A stretch of 64,000 nucleotides of DNA from Monosporascus cannonballus. Its lineage: Eukaryota; Ascomycota; Sordariomycetes; Xylariales. The notes below the pieces were generated by a model. That model saw only the letters and a list, made by a program, of their open reading frames with translations. It was not told where the DNA came from and did not search any database. A program made the translations under genes and the position numbers. Positions 24,496 to 35,825 of the stretch are shown one piece after another (positions within the stretch are counted from its first letter, which is position 1; every line of letters starts with the position of its first letter). The stretch is from positions 1 through 64,000 of the forward strand of contig QJNS01000187.1 of assembly GCA_004154925.1 (NCBI GenBank). Direction: 5' to 3'.

Positions 24496-24756
24496 TAGTT
24501 TCGTAAATAACTTTAATATAAAATCTTACATTATATATAAAAATATATATAACGAAAAGAAATATATTAAAAATTACATAACTTTTAAAAGGTTTTAATT
24601 TAAAAAATAAAAATAACAAAGTCTCCTTTTATATACGTAAATATAACTTTAATTAAAAAGAAAATCTACTAAAGATACATAAAGTAACCATATTTTAATA
24701 AATAATTAAATTAAGTTGAAACTTAGTTATTTAATCAGTTTTATTTAAATTTAATA
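24496..24756 (-). repeat. Element H 3' LTR
   Basis: Aligns with 30154-30407 and, inverted, with 61067-61324. Shared words include TATATTAAAAATTACATAA and TACGTAAATATAACT. Confidence 0.7.
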
Positions 24757-26079
24757 TAGTTCTCTAACTATTAATAATTAATAATTAAACTTTTTATAAT
24801 TTTAAAAAACTTCCCAAAGAAAATACCCAAATAATTAATTTTTAGCAAATAGTAAAAAATATAAAAACCGAAAAAATAGTTAATATTTTAATTCGAGAAA
24901 TTATTTAAAATGTTAAAACTTTTAACCGAATTCGAACCTATATCTTTAAATAATAAGATTTAACGTTATACCATTAAATTAGAAAAGTTTTATTAAAAAG
25001 CTTTTTTATTAACTTTACCTTTAAAATTATTTAAAAATAAAACAAATAATTATAAATAGGAGAAAAATGATAAAAAAACGAAAATAATAACCTTTTATTA
25101 TTAAGCGACGCATAAAATATATTAATATTTCCCACACTTTTATTAATTTTAATGTAAAATTTCAACAATTTAATAATTTAACGAATTCTTAATATTATTA
25201 AAATTTTTGGAGCTTAATTAAATTATTTGCTATTATGACATTTATGAATATTCATTTCATTGTTATTTTTGCGATTATATATATTTGGTAAAATTAATAG
25301 TTATAAATATTAATATATTTTAATTCTGTAATTAAATATATAATCCTTTTAATAATTAACTGTATTATTTATTTATTATTTACTTAAATATCTGAATTTT
25401 TATTTAATTTTCATTTAGTAACTTTAAATAACCTTAATATTAATTTTTTCAACGGTTTACGATAAAATTAATATTTTAATTTCGGTATTCGAAATAATAC
25501 TCATATTTTATTCATTAATCTTTTATACAATAAAACCATCCCAAAATAATAATACGAATCTCTAAAAACTTTTCCAATTAAAGTTATTCGCAAAAGAAAA
25601 ACGTTATTTACGTGTAAAAATAATTATACGTTAAAATTTTCGTTATTTCCGAATTCTAAGATTAAAATACGTATAAATTAAACGTAAAAAGTAATTTCGT
25701 TAATAATATTAAAATATATAAAATTAAGGGTTTTAAAATAAGGATATAAATGGAAAATAAATTTAATTAAGTTTAAGCAAATAACGATAATTTCGTATAA
25801 CAGGTTTTTAATTGTTTCGAAATATAATTTGTTAAACATTATTAATATTTCCCTTTAATAATTTTTAAAGTCTTTTTATTTAAAGATTTTAAAATAATAT
25901 TTCCTAAATTTAAATAATTTAAAATATATATAATTTGTTCTAAGAAATATTTTATAATAAGTATAATTTTTTAATTATACGGTTTTGCAAAATATATATT
26001 TTAAGGAATTATTACAAATGCGTCAAGTCGTTAATATAAAAACGTTATATTAATTTTATCATAAAAGTTTTAATACGTA

Positions 26080-26335
26080 TTATATCGTAAATTTTATATA
26101 TTATAATTATATTATTAAAGTGAAAAAATAATATTAATTAATTGTTAATTATAATATATAAATTATCCGGAACAATCTTTAATTTTAATTCCTTTAATTC
26201 TGCCGTTAAATCCCGTTATTACAAAAATAATATTTGCCTTAAGCCGTATAAAACCCTTCAATATTTTAAATAAACATCCGGGCGTATAAGTCTTCATAAA
26301 AAACGTATATATATTAATATATCGAAATCGCTATA
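26080..26335 (-). pseudogene. Element H reverse transcriptase, degraded
   Basis: The minus strand reads NIYTFFMKTYTPGCLFKIL then KGFIRLKANIIF in one frame, standing for the copia blocks IYM..P.GY..PGKVLKL and KALYGLR.SP. About 40 codons on, LILFFHFNNIIIIYKIYD replaces LILFFYVDDIIIIY. Both Asp of the active site are changed to Asn. The motif closely resembles that of copia-1 (IIIIY after the DD site), so the two families are related. Confidence 0.8.
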
Positions 26336-27959
26336 CAAAAACATATTAACGGTATCAAAGTAATAAAATTTAAGGTTAAATCAGGCTATAATAACCTTAA
26401 ATATACAAAAGATTTACTTGCTAATATAAAAACGTAAGTATTAAAATGTTTACGGGGCTAAAAATCGTAAAAAATAATAATTTTAACCTTAAATTTTTAA
26501 AATATCCCGTATTTATTAAATTTATATATAAATATTTATATTAACGGAAAAATACCGTTAAAGCTTACGATTTAAACTACTTTTAATAAAAAAATAATAA
26601 TAATTGATTATATTACCTAATATATTTGATGGTATTTTTTTAAAGTAATTTCTTTTTAAATTTTCGGCATATTTATATTATATAATTTCCTAACAAATTT
26701 TAAAGGTAACGAAAAAGTTAATATGATATAAATCATTATTCAAATTATAATTAAAAAATAATATTAAAAGTAATTAAATACGTATTACGTTTTTTAAGTT
26801 TTAACTTATAATTCATATTAGTTAAAAAATTTTTTTTTTTCGTTTGGCGTTCCAAATTAATAATAATTAATTAATTTAAGAAATTTATATCGTTATGGTA
26901 TTACCGTAATTAAAAACAATTTGATAATATATTTTATGCTTTATTTGACGATAATACGTTAAATTATTAATTATTTAAGTATTTAAACGTTAAAATAATT
27001 TGTAATATAAGTAGATGAAATTATTTAATTTTGCGTTTCGAATTATTTATTTTATTAATAATACGGGTAAAATCTTTTTCAAAATTATTATTAATTATTA
27101 AATTAAAAGGAGTGTTGTTAAAATATAAAATATAAATTTTATTAATTTTTATCGCCTTAAGTTTTTATAAAAAGTTTTAATCCAAGAAATTTATAATTAT
27201 TATAATAATGTCGTAAATAATTCTTTTAGGTTTATTTTATTTTACCTAATCTTTGACCTTTTTAATAATATTTATTTTTTAGGGATTATTATTAAAAATA
27301 ACTTTAAGTAATATTTAAAAAAATTATTACTATAAATAAAATAAAGATATTAAAAATTGAGTTTTTAATTCCGCAATTTCGAGCGAAAGTTTTTTCTATT
27401 CGCCTTAATATTTTTTTATTTCGTTAAAATAATATCCCTAACAATAATAACGCGTTATTACAAAAAGATTTATATCTGACATATATTATTAATTATTTAT
27501 TTTATTAGATAACTAATATATATTTTGTGTTTTATTTTTTAAGCGTTTTATACCTTAACGGGCTATTTTTATAAACGTATAAGCCTTTAATCCGAAAAAT
27601 ACGATATTTATGATGTTTATTTTTAATTTTCCTTGGGAAATAAATATTTTATTTTTTAATTAATTAATTATTAAATACCTATATATCGGTTTTTTAATTT
27701 AAAGCCTAAATATATAGGGGATTAAGAATATATATAATTATTTTAATAATTTCCGGTTAGAAATCAAAATAAGAATTATTATTATTATTTAAATAATACG
27801 CTTTCGTAATAATTACGCCCCCGGTACGTTCCTAAATGTTTGCACACTTTTTAATATATGGAAATAAAAGTTTATAAGTAATATTTATATTAAAGATTTA
27901 TTTCTTAACGAAAATATTTTATTTATTAAGTTAATTCAAGTATATTTTTTGCGTTTTAA

Positions 27960-28240
27960 AATTTAATTAATTTTAGCTTTAATAAGTAAATACATAATAA
28001 TTAATATTTTCGTATATTTATTAAAAATATCGTTAAATCCGAAAAGGTTAACGTATATTATATTAAAAAATTTCTTTTTTTAATACGTTACCTTTATAAT
28101 ACTTTTTTCGGTACCTTCATAATTTAATAATTTTAATATTAAATTATTAAAGGTAAATAGATTTTGGTTTCTGTAATTATTTAAATTACCTTTTCGAAAA
28201 TCCGTAAACCTAAATATACAAATTTTTAATATTATAATAT
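27960..28240 (-). pseudogene. Element H protease-like region, degraded
   Basis: A long frame includes NLFTFNNLILKLLNYEGTEK and later FFNIIYVNLFGFNDIF. The layout (LF..F, then a G-rich turn, then a DV.Y-like end) fits the retropepsin region of copia elements. Element H' has the same order near 63240-63480. The D(S/T)G active site itself is not readable. Confidence 0.55.
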
Positions 28241-28631
28241 TATTTTTTTTTAAAAGTTTTCAAAAAGATCTAGAATTCTTATTATAAAGTTTTTATTATA
28301 AAATTAATTTAAAAAGCAACAAGTTTAAATTAAGAATTTCAAAACAAAATCTTCGTTTTGGTTTTTAAAAATAATTTAATTTTTTATATTATTTCTATCC
28401 CTCAAAATAATAATAATAATTTTTTAATTACTATAAAGGTTATTAAAATAATATCGTTATTATCGTTTTTCGACATTATTTTAATATAGTATATAATACG
28501 TTAACTTTTAATTTATTTATTTTTTGCCATTTTTGTTTTTAATACTTTATAATATATAATATTAGTTTTAGAATTCTAATACATCCCCGCCTATTAAAAG
28601 AATTTATGCGAAAGTAAATTAATATATATCT

Positions 28632-28880
28632 TTAAAGCATAAAAATAATTTCTTTTTTAAAAATATTAAACTTTTTTAACAGCATAATAAATATACTTTT
28701 TCGTATATCTTTACGTATAATATCGAAATACTTTCCTCCAGCTAAATATTTCCTGTTACTGTTCGGTAAATGTACATTAAAAAAATTAATTTTACGATTT
28801 CTTATATAAAATTCGGAATAAATATTTAACAAAATAAATCTTCTTAACTTATATTCGGTAATAATATTAATAACGTACAA
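28632..28880 (-). pseudogene. Element H gag/linker fragment (open for 82 codons)
   Basis: Open on the coding strand of element H, between the zinc-knuckle-like gag end and the protease-like region. It is conserved with H' at about 62640-62765: HLPNSNRKY and KYFDIIRKDIRKS here, LYLPKVNKH and KYFDIVSKNIRK there. Conservation between two independent copies shows this is a real part of the polyprotein and not a chance frame. No known domain was recognised. Confidence 0.65.
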
Positions 28881-30153
28881 ATTTATAAAAAAACGTTTTA
28901 TTACGAAAAACCTTAAAATTAATTCAAAGATTTGTGGCTTATTTTCTTTTTATAAATTTCTTTTTTTTTTTACTAAAAACAGACCTTTGAAATATGCTTA
29001 TTTATTTTCTTTTTAATTTTAGAAATTTCGTTCCACTTATCCGATTTAACGTTTTCGTTAATATAACAATAATTCTTAAAAAAACCTTTTTTACAATAAT
29101 ATTTTAACATAAAACAATTAATATTATTATTGCCGCTGTTATTGCGGTTATTAATATTCCAATTATTTAAAAATATATTTATCTAATTAAGAAATTTTAA
29201 TTTAAAATAATACCAAAAATATTCCGTAATAATTATTTTGCAGTATCGCCTTGGGTTTTTCGCAATTTTATATAATTTCGGAATTGTTTTAGGAATTTTT
29301 ATTTAAATAACAATTTAATAAGATCTTTATTTTTAAATATAGCTTTTTTTATTTTAACTTTTTACATAAAAAAGATTAGGAAAATAAACGTTAATAACCT
29401 TTAAGAATTTAAGGTAACCGTAATGATTTACGGCGGCTAATATTGAAAATTCCGCGGCTTTAATATATATTTTTAATATATAAATAATTAATTATATATT
29501 TCAATCTTAGTAATATTTATTATCTATTTCTATCGACTGTTGATTTTATAAATTCGCACATTAATATTATATTTAAATTTATTTTTTGAAATATAACCTT
29601 TTTTATTATATGTATTAATAATTAAAATAAACAAATTAATTTAAAAACGTATTAAGTTTAATAAATACTTATTTTTAAATAATAGATAAAGATTATATTT
29701 CATTATACGCCGTTAAGGCCTTTTCGAATTTCGAATAATTGGGATAATTTAAAGTATATTTCTTAATTACTTTACATTGAAAATAATAAGGTTTAAAAAA
29801 ATGTAATATTATTAATAAAAATAATATTTAGATTACGTTAAAGTTAATATATACTCATAATATGCTAACTTTCGTATTAATGTGTAATTCGAAAATATTA
29901 TATTTTTTAACAATTCTGTTTTTAAATAAATATTTAAAAATACGTTTTAAATGAATTATTAAACTTTAATTAAATGACTATAATTTTAAAAATAATATAA
30001 ACGGTAAACGGATTAAAATAATTAAAAACGTAATAATTAAACGATAAATATTTTTAATAACGGAATAATAAATATATCGCAAAACACATAATAAGGTTCT
30101 AAATAACTGTAATAAAGTATATATAATAAATATATTAAATATAATTTAAAAAA

Positions 30154-30407
30154 TGGGGACCGGACTTATAACTATAAGATCTTATATTACATAAAAAAAT
30201 ATATATAATTAACGAAAAGATATATTAAAAATTACATAATATTTAAAAGGTTCAAATTAAAAGATAAAAATAACGAATTGTTTTTATATACGTAAATATA
30301 ACTATAGTTTAAAAAAATATCAGAAATGCATAAAACAACCTCGTTTTAATAAGTAATCAAACTAAACTACTGATTAATTATTTAATCGATTTCAACTAGG
30401 TTTAATA
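30154..30407 (-). repeat. Element H 5' LTR
   Basis: About 254 bp. Begins on the coding strand TATTAAACCTAG (TG turned to TA) and ends at TCCCCA, i.e. TGGGGACC on the plus strand. It keeps more G/C than its partner, as at 30154-30170. Confidence 0.7.
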
Positions 30408-31016
30408 TCTAAACTAATAGGAATAAAAAGTTAACAAATTATATTAGCTAATAAACCCCTTGTATAATTACTCCAATAACATTTGTAATTCAATCAAAAC
30501 CCCAAATTAAAGATTTACAACATTTCTGCTTATAGTTATCATAATAATAAAATAAAGAAATAACTATATTTTTATAAGTTATAATCGCCTAGATATAACG
30601 GCTAAAAAGTTTAACCAATTATTAAACCTTAATCGTAAGGATTTATATTAACAAAAACCTCGTAAAAATCCCAATAATAAATGACTTATCTCTAATTGGT
30701 AATATTAAAAATATTTTAAATAACAAATTATTATGATAATTTAATATTATTTCAAATTATAAAAATAAATATATTTATATGTTTTTTATTTTTACTCTTT
30801 TTTATTAAATGATTAATTAATTATATGCAATTAAACGGTTATTTGTTGAGGTTAATTTATTTTTAATTAAATATATTTTATATAATTTTATTTCAAAAAG
30901 ATTTAATATATTAACCCGATTATATCCGAAATCTGAATTTATTAAATCGTATTACGATTTGCCCTTTTTTTAAATATTTACCTTTAAATTCTTTTTTTAT
31001 TATATATATATTTTTA
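30408..31016. other. Unassigned stretch; fragment of repeat U at its right end
   Basis: 30408 to about 30840 is AT-rich and moderately mutated. A short protein-like plus-strand stretch near 30585-30650 (AKKFNQLLNLNRKDLY) has no known domain. About 30880-31016 matches the reverse complement of about 38745-38900, centred on the palindrome AAATCGTATTACGATTT at 30943-30959 and the word AAATATTTACCTTTAAA. It is therefore a second, truncated copy of the unrecognised repeat described at 38181-38960. Confidence 0.5.
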
Positions 31017-31217
31017 TATAAAAATATAATTCTTAAAAGGATAAAACTAATAACCGACTAATGACCTATTAAAATAAATCCACCATTTAATAACTATTAA
31101 AAAACGCCAAATAAAAATAACTTAATATATTTATTTCTTAAAATACGTTTTATAATTAACCGGAAATTACCTTATTTTAGCTTATAATTATCTATTATCT
31201 TATAAATCCCTAAAGTA
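31017..31217 (+). repeat. Solo LTR of gypsy-2 family
   Basis: The reverse complement aligns with 10565-10782 and 17642-17864 along its length (AACTTAATATATTTATTTCTTA and ACCTTATTTTAGC-like words). No gypsy-2 internal sequence adjoins it on either side, so it is a solo LTR left by LTR-LTR recombination or a truncated copy. Confidence 0.75.
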
Positions 31218-31283
31218 AAATCTTTAACAAAGTTTTACCTTATTTATAACCTTAGCAAAAATAAATTACGTACTTTTAAAAAA
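31218..31283 (+). pseudogene. Chromodomain-gypsy pol fragment
   Basis: 66 bp matching copy A at about 18598-18663 (start of the RT domain, GTTTTACCTTATTTATAACC versus GTTTTGCATTATTTATAACC). It sits directly before the LTR of copy B. It is best explained as part of copy C into which B was inserted. Confidence 0.65.
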
Positions 31284-31647
31284 TATTACAACTTAACGGT
31301 CTTAACTTTTTACAAACGATTGGATTTATAAAAAAAATAACCCAACCTTAATTAAGACGTTAAGTAATTAACTTAAAGATTTTAAAGTATTAAATATCTT
31401 AAACCCTTTAAATCAACGACAAAACTTAAAAAGCTCAACGGATTGAAGGCTTGAAATTATTTAAATATATTAAGCTAGAAAAAAAATATACGTATTTATT
31501 ATTTTTATAATATAAATAATATTAATTTGTAACATAATATCGTTATTTAAAAGATTTTTAATATTAGGAAATATAATATGTTATTATATTTATTATTAAA
31601 ATTCTTACGATATTCTTACTAATTTAAACCTATAAAATTAAGGTTTA
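31284..31647 (+). repeat. Left LTR of copy B
   Basis: Starts TATTACAACTTAACGG and ends AAGGTTTA, aligned with 8234-8565. Confidence 0.78.
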
Positions 31648-34600
31648 ATAATTAATTTAATTTTTAAACCATTATAGGTTTTAAATTTTTATTTAATAAT
31701 ACTGTTAAAGTTTAAATCATATTACCAATATTATATTTACTAACAAATAGCCGGATTAATGTACTTATTATATTTCGACTTACTAAGATATTAGAATAAA
31801 ATTTAACAAAAAAAAGAAACAATTTTATATTTTTTGCAAAAAAAGTTTTCGATACCGGGATATTATACACGAATATATTATTTAGCTTAAAAACATAATA
31901 ACGACCGTGCCATATCGTTTTAAATAACCTATAAGAAATTAAAGGAAAAAAAGTCTTCCGAAACCGAAATACCTTTTTAATCAAATTAAGTTATTCAGCT
32001 AAATTTTACCAAAAAACTAAGAGATTTCCTTAAACACTTTATACTAGAACTTTTCGAAAAGTTTTCTCTTAAATTTTCATTATTTTTTAATATAATACTA
32101 AACATATTTTAGGTCTTTTATTATTTAATTAATTACGTTTACCATATAAATCTGATTTATAATTAAATAATTTATAAAAAATATAATTATTTAATTTAAG
32201 CTTATTCTAAAAAAATATATTATTTTATTAATTAATAAACAAAACCTAAAAGTAATACAAGTTTATAATAATCATAAATTATTTAAAGAAACATTAATAA
32301 ATATTTTCGAAATAATAAACGAAAAAATTAAAACCGAAATACAAATTTAATTATTATAATAAAAAGGATCAATATTTAATTATAAAGATAGGTGAATTTA
32401 ATTAACCTTTAAATTAAATTAAATATACAAACATTAATAATTAAATTTTTCGATAATTTATTAAAAAATATTAAAAAACGTTTTAAATTCAATCGGCTTA
32501 ATTATTTATTGGAATATATCGTTATAATAATTAAAATTAACAATCGATAATACGTTTAACATACCAAAAGTACCAAAAGAAAAAACGATAATAAATCCCG
32601 ATATACAGCTAATACCAATATTTTTCGAGGTAATAACATTTTTAGGGCATAAAATTAAAACCTGTGAAATTAAAAGCTATTTATAAAAAAAACGAAAACC
32701 AGATTAAATATTATAACTGCAATAAAATAAGATATAAGGTATTATAATACACCATACCTAAAAAATAATTCCGAAAAAATCAAAAAACGAAGAATCTATT
32801 AATATAATTCGGCCTAAATATATACTAGTTAAAAAACCGATTTTACGATATTAAATAATTTATAATATTCGATTTTACATATAAATATAAGGATATTAAA
32901 ATTAAAAATGGATATAAATAAAAAATAACCGTTTAAACGATATACGCATTATTTAAATACTGAATTACATTAATAAGATTTACGAATATATTAATAAATT
33001 TTTAACGGATAATTAATTACGTATTATAAAAATACCTTGATATTTTTATTATTTATTACCTTAATAATACTTTTATCTTTTACGAAATAAAAAAACATAT
33101 ATAAAATACGTTTACAAAATTTAAAACATTTTATAAATAACAGGTAAAAAAATCTAAAATATATTATTACTTTAAGATATAGTAAAATAAATCTTAAAGA
33201 AATTGTTATAATTATAAAATAGTTAATATTAATTATGGTTAAAAAAGTATAAACATTTTTTTAAATCCGCCAATAGTTTTAAAAAGTTTATTCGAAATTT
33301 TAACAAAATAATTATATTCCCAATAAATTTTATAAAAAAAAGAAAACATTTTAAATAAATTGCAAATACGTAAAACATATTTTAAAATATTAAGAATACG
33401 ATTATTAACGAGTTAATATTTATAATACATAATTTAAATTATTTTATTAAATTAAAAACCGATATTTCGGATTATGCGTTAAACGTAATAATTGGATAAT
33501 AAATTAGTTTAGCCAAATCGTATTTTATAATAGTCTTTTTATTTAAATTAAAAGGATACTACGTTAATTTTAATATTTTAAATAAGATATTTATAATTAT
33601 TATTATAGTATTTCGAAAACTTGAGCATTATTTTTTAAAAAATATATTAGATTAAAGTTTGTACAGATTTTCAAAATTTTATCAAATTTATTTTAATTAA
33701 GAGACTTAGAGAACTATAATTAAAATACGTAAAAAGATTAACAAATTCCAATTTCGTTATAATTTATTAAAAGAAGTAAAAAGAATAAAATAGACGTTTC
33801 AAATAAATAATTAAATCCTAAAAAGGATTAGTTAAAATAAACTATAAGACTTTCAATATTATTATAAAAAGATATTTTTGTCCGCGCTAAATTGAGACAA
33901 TTTAAATAATACCTTTTAATATATATCAGAAAATCTAATAATATGATAATAATATCCTAAAAAACCAGAAACGGACAAAACATAAATCTTAGAAAAATAC
34001 ACAAAATATTTAATATAAAAAATATATAAATATTAGTTATACAAATATCCAAGCATTTATAGAACCTTCAAACAATTTTAATATATATATTCCTGTTTTA
34101 AAACCAAATTAATAATATAAAACATTATACAGTAAAAACGATATTTATACTAAAATAAAAACTTAATAATATGAGTTATACAGATAACTATAAGTATTAT
34201 TAATTACAAAATACTTATAATATGTAATTACATTTAATATCTTTACTAAATTTGTTATATTAACAATTTAATTATTAAAATATATTACGATAATATTTTC
34301 ATTATCGTTAATCGATGTATAAAGTTTTTTTATTTTTTATTATATTATAAGGATATAAGAACGGAATAAATAATATAAATTCTTTTAAAAATATATTTTC
34401 AATATATATATATTATTGATAAAAATTAATTTAAAAAACAATATTTCTATTTAAATTTTAAAACGGCCTTATAATATAAATCGGCTTAAATTATATATTG
34501 TTTACTACATCCAAATTATAAATAGATAAACAAATAAAATAAATAAATTCTATTATATAAATTTAGTTATAATATTATATTAATTACGAACAACATAATT

Positions 34601-35230
34601 ATATGAAAAAACTAATTATGACTTCATTAATTTAAAATAATATTAATAAACGTAAATTCTGGTTGTATTCCAGATATTTGTAAAAATATATTAAATAATT
34701 ATATAAGTAATATTAAACTAATTTTTATGTTCAAATAATTACGATAATTATATTAAAAAATTAAATTAAAATTAAAAGTTATACTTAATTAAATAAATAA
34801 ATATTATAATTAAAACAAAAGTTAAAGAAATTAATTTTCAAAAAATGGAAAATCATTTTTCTCGTTATTAAAAACATTTAAATATAACGACCTAAAAAGA
34901 TTCGGAGTTAAATATATCGGCCCATATAAACTTATTAAAAAAGTCTTTAAAAATAATTATTAATTAAAATTTTTATTTCAAATTCCATTTAGTTTTTTAT
35001 ATTTCATTACTGGAATTAATGACGCATATATTTAAAATATATACGGTATAAAAAAATTTAAAAATAAAAAACAAATAAATATATAAAATAAAAGAATTTT
35101 CGAAATACAAAAACAAAACAGATTTACCTAATATTTAATTAAATAAAGAAAATACCCGAATTTCGAAAACGTTTAAGAACTTAATAAAGACTTTATTAAT
35201 TTATAATATTTATTAAAAATCTTTATTAAT
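31648..35230 (+). pseudogene. Copy B gag-pol, degraded
   Basis: Gag reads on the plus strand near 31,830-32,010 (AKKVFDTGILYTN and KGKKVFRNRNTF blocks). The zinc knuckle reads Y-Y-N-C-N-K-I-R-Y..., with three metal ligands lost to G-to-A or C-to-T. RT keeps the YL-- frame, but both Asp are Asn. The chromodomain block near 35090-35230 matches that of A. A 90-codon minus-strand frame over 31712-31984 is only the antisense of gag. Confidence 0.72.
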
Positions 35231-35825
35231 AATAACGGATACGTCCTAATTAACGGTTAATTAGTTAATAACTAGAATATCGGGCTAATCATCCGCAATT
35301 TATATTAACGTAATAACTAAAACGGTAACCTCTAATTATTTTTATTTCTTTTTCGAAACGTTTAAATGTTTCCAATATTTTCGTATTTCAAATATTATAC
35401 CGAAATATCTTAAGGTTAGCGTAACGATATAACCATTTTTATTTTTGCAAATAATTTACTTTATTAACAACCGCTTGTAATATTTTATCAATATATTTCT
35501 TTTTATATTTTAAATAACCTTTTTTTTAAAATATTTTGATATTAAATTTTTGAAATATTAACAATATCGTAAAAACCGCCATAATAAATATAACGTATAT
35601 ATTTTAAAACACGCCGAATTATCTTATATTTTGAACCTTCTTTCTTATATCAAAAATAAAAAAAGATTATAAAACTAAGGTATTTAATATTCTTTTAAAA
35701 AAATAAAAACGTTAATAAATTTACGAAAACAAATGTTTTGAATACGGCTTCATAGAACAAATATAAAAAAGGAAAGTTACTTATTAATATTAATAAATAA
35801 ATAATTTGATTTTTAAAATAAAATA

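Larger units (their letters stand above)
24496..30407 (-). mobile_element. Ty1/copia element, family H
   Basis: LTR-like repeats of about 255-260 bp lie at 24496-24756 and 30154-30407. The interior is coded on the minus strand: gag with an Asn-rich, zinc-knuckle-like part near 29050-29160, a conserved gag/linker frame at 28632-28880, a protease-like region near 27960-28240, and RT near 26080-26335. The order and RT type are copia. A second copy of the family starts at 61067 on the plus strand and matches from the LTR through the leader into gag. No matching target duplication was seen, so the ends may have been altered. Confidence 0.78.
31284..35825 (+). mobile_element. Chromodomain Ty3/gypsy element, copy B (internally deleted)
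   Basis: Left LTR 31284-31647, gag with zinc knuckle at 32709-32750, RT active site YLNNTFIF at 33057-33080, integrase near 34,300, and a chromodomain near 35090-35230. The 3' non-coding tail aligns with A up to just before its polypurine tract. Only about 0.35 kb separates zinc knuckle and RT active site against about 2.2 kb in A once the nested element is removed, so about 1.8 kb is deleted at about 32,850. The right LTR is missing; the copy stops at about 35825. Confidence 0.8.

Noticed and set aside
31712..31984. 90-codon minus-strand open frame
   Set aside because: The plus strand here reads as copy B gag, with blocks shared with copy A, so the minus frame is antisense shadow.
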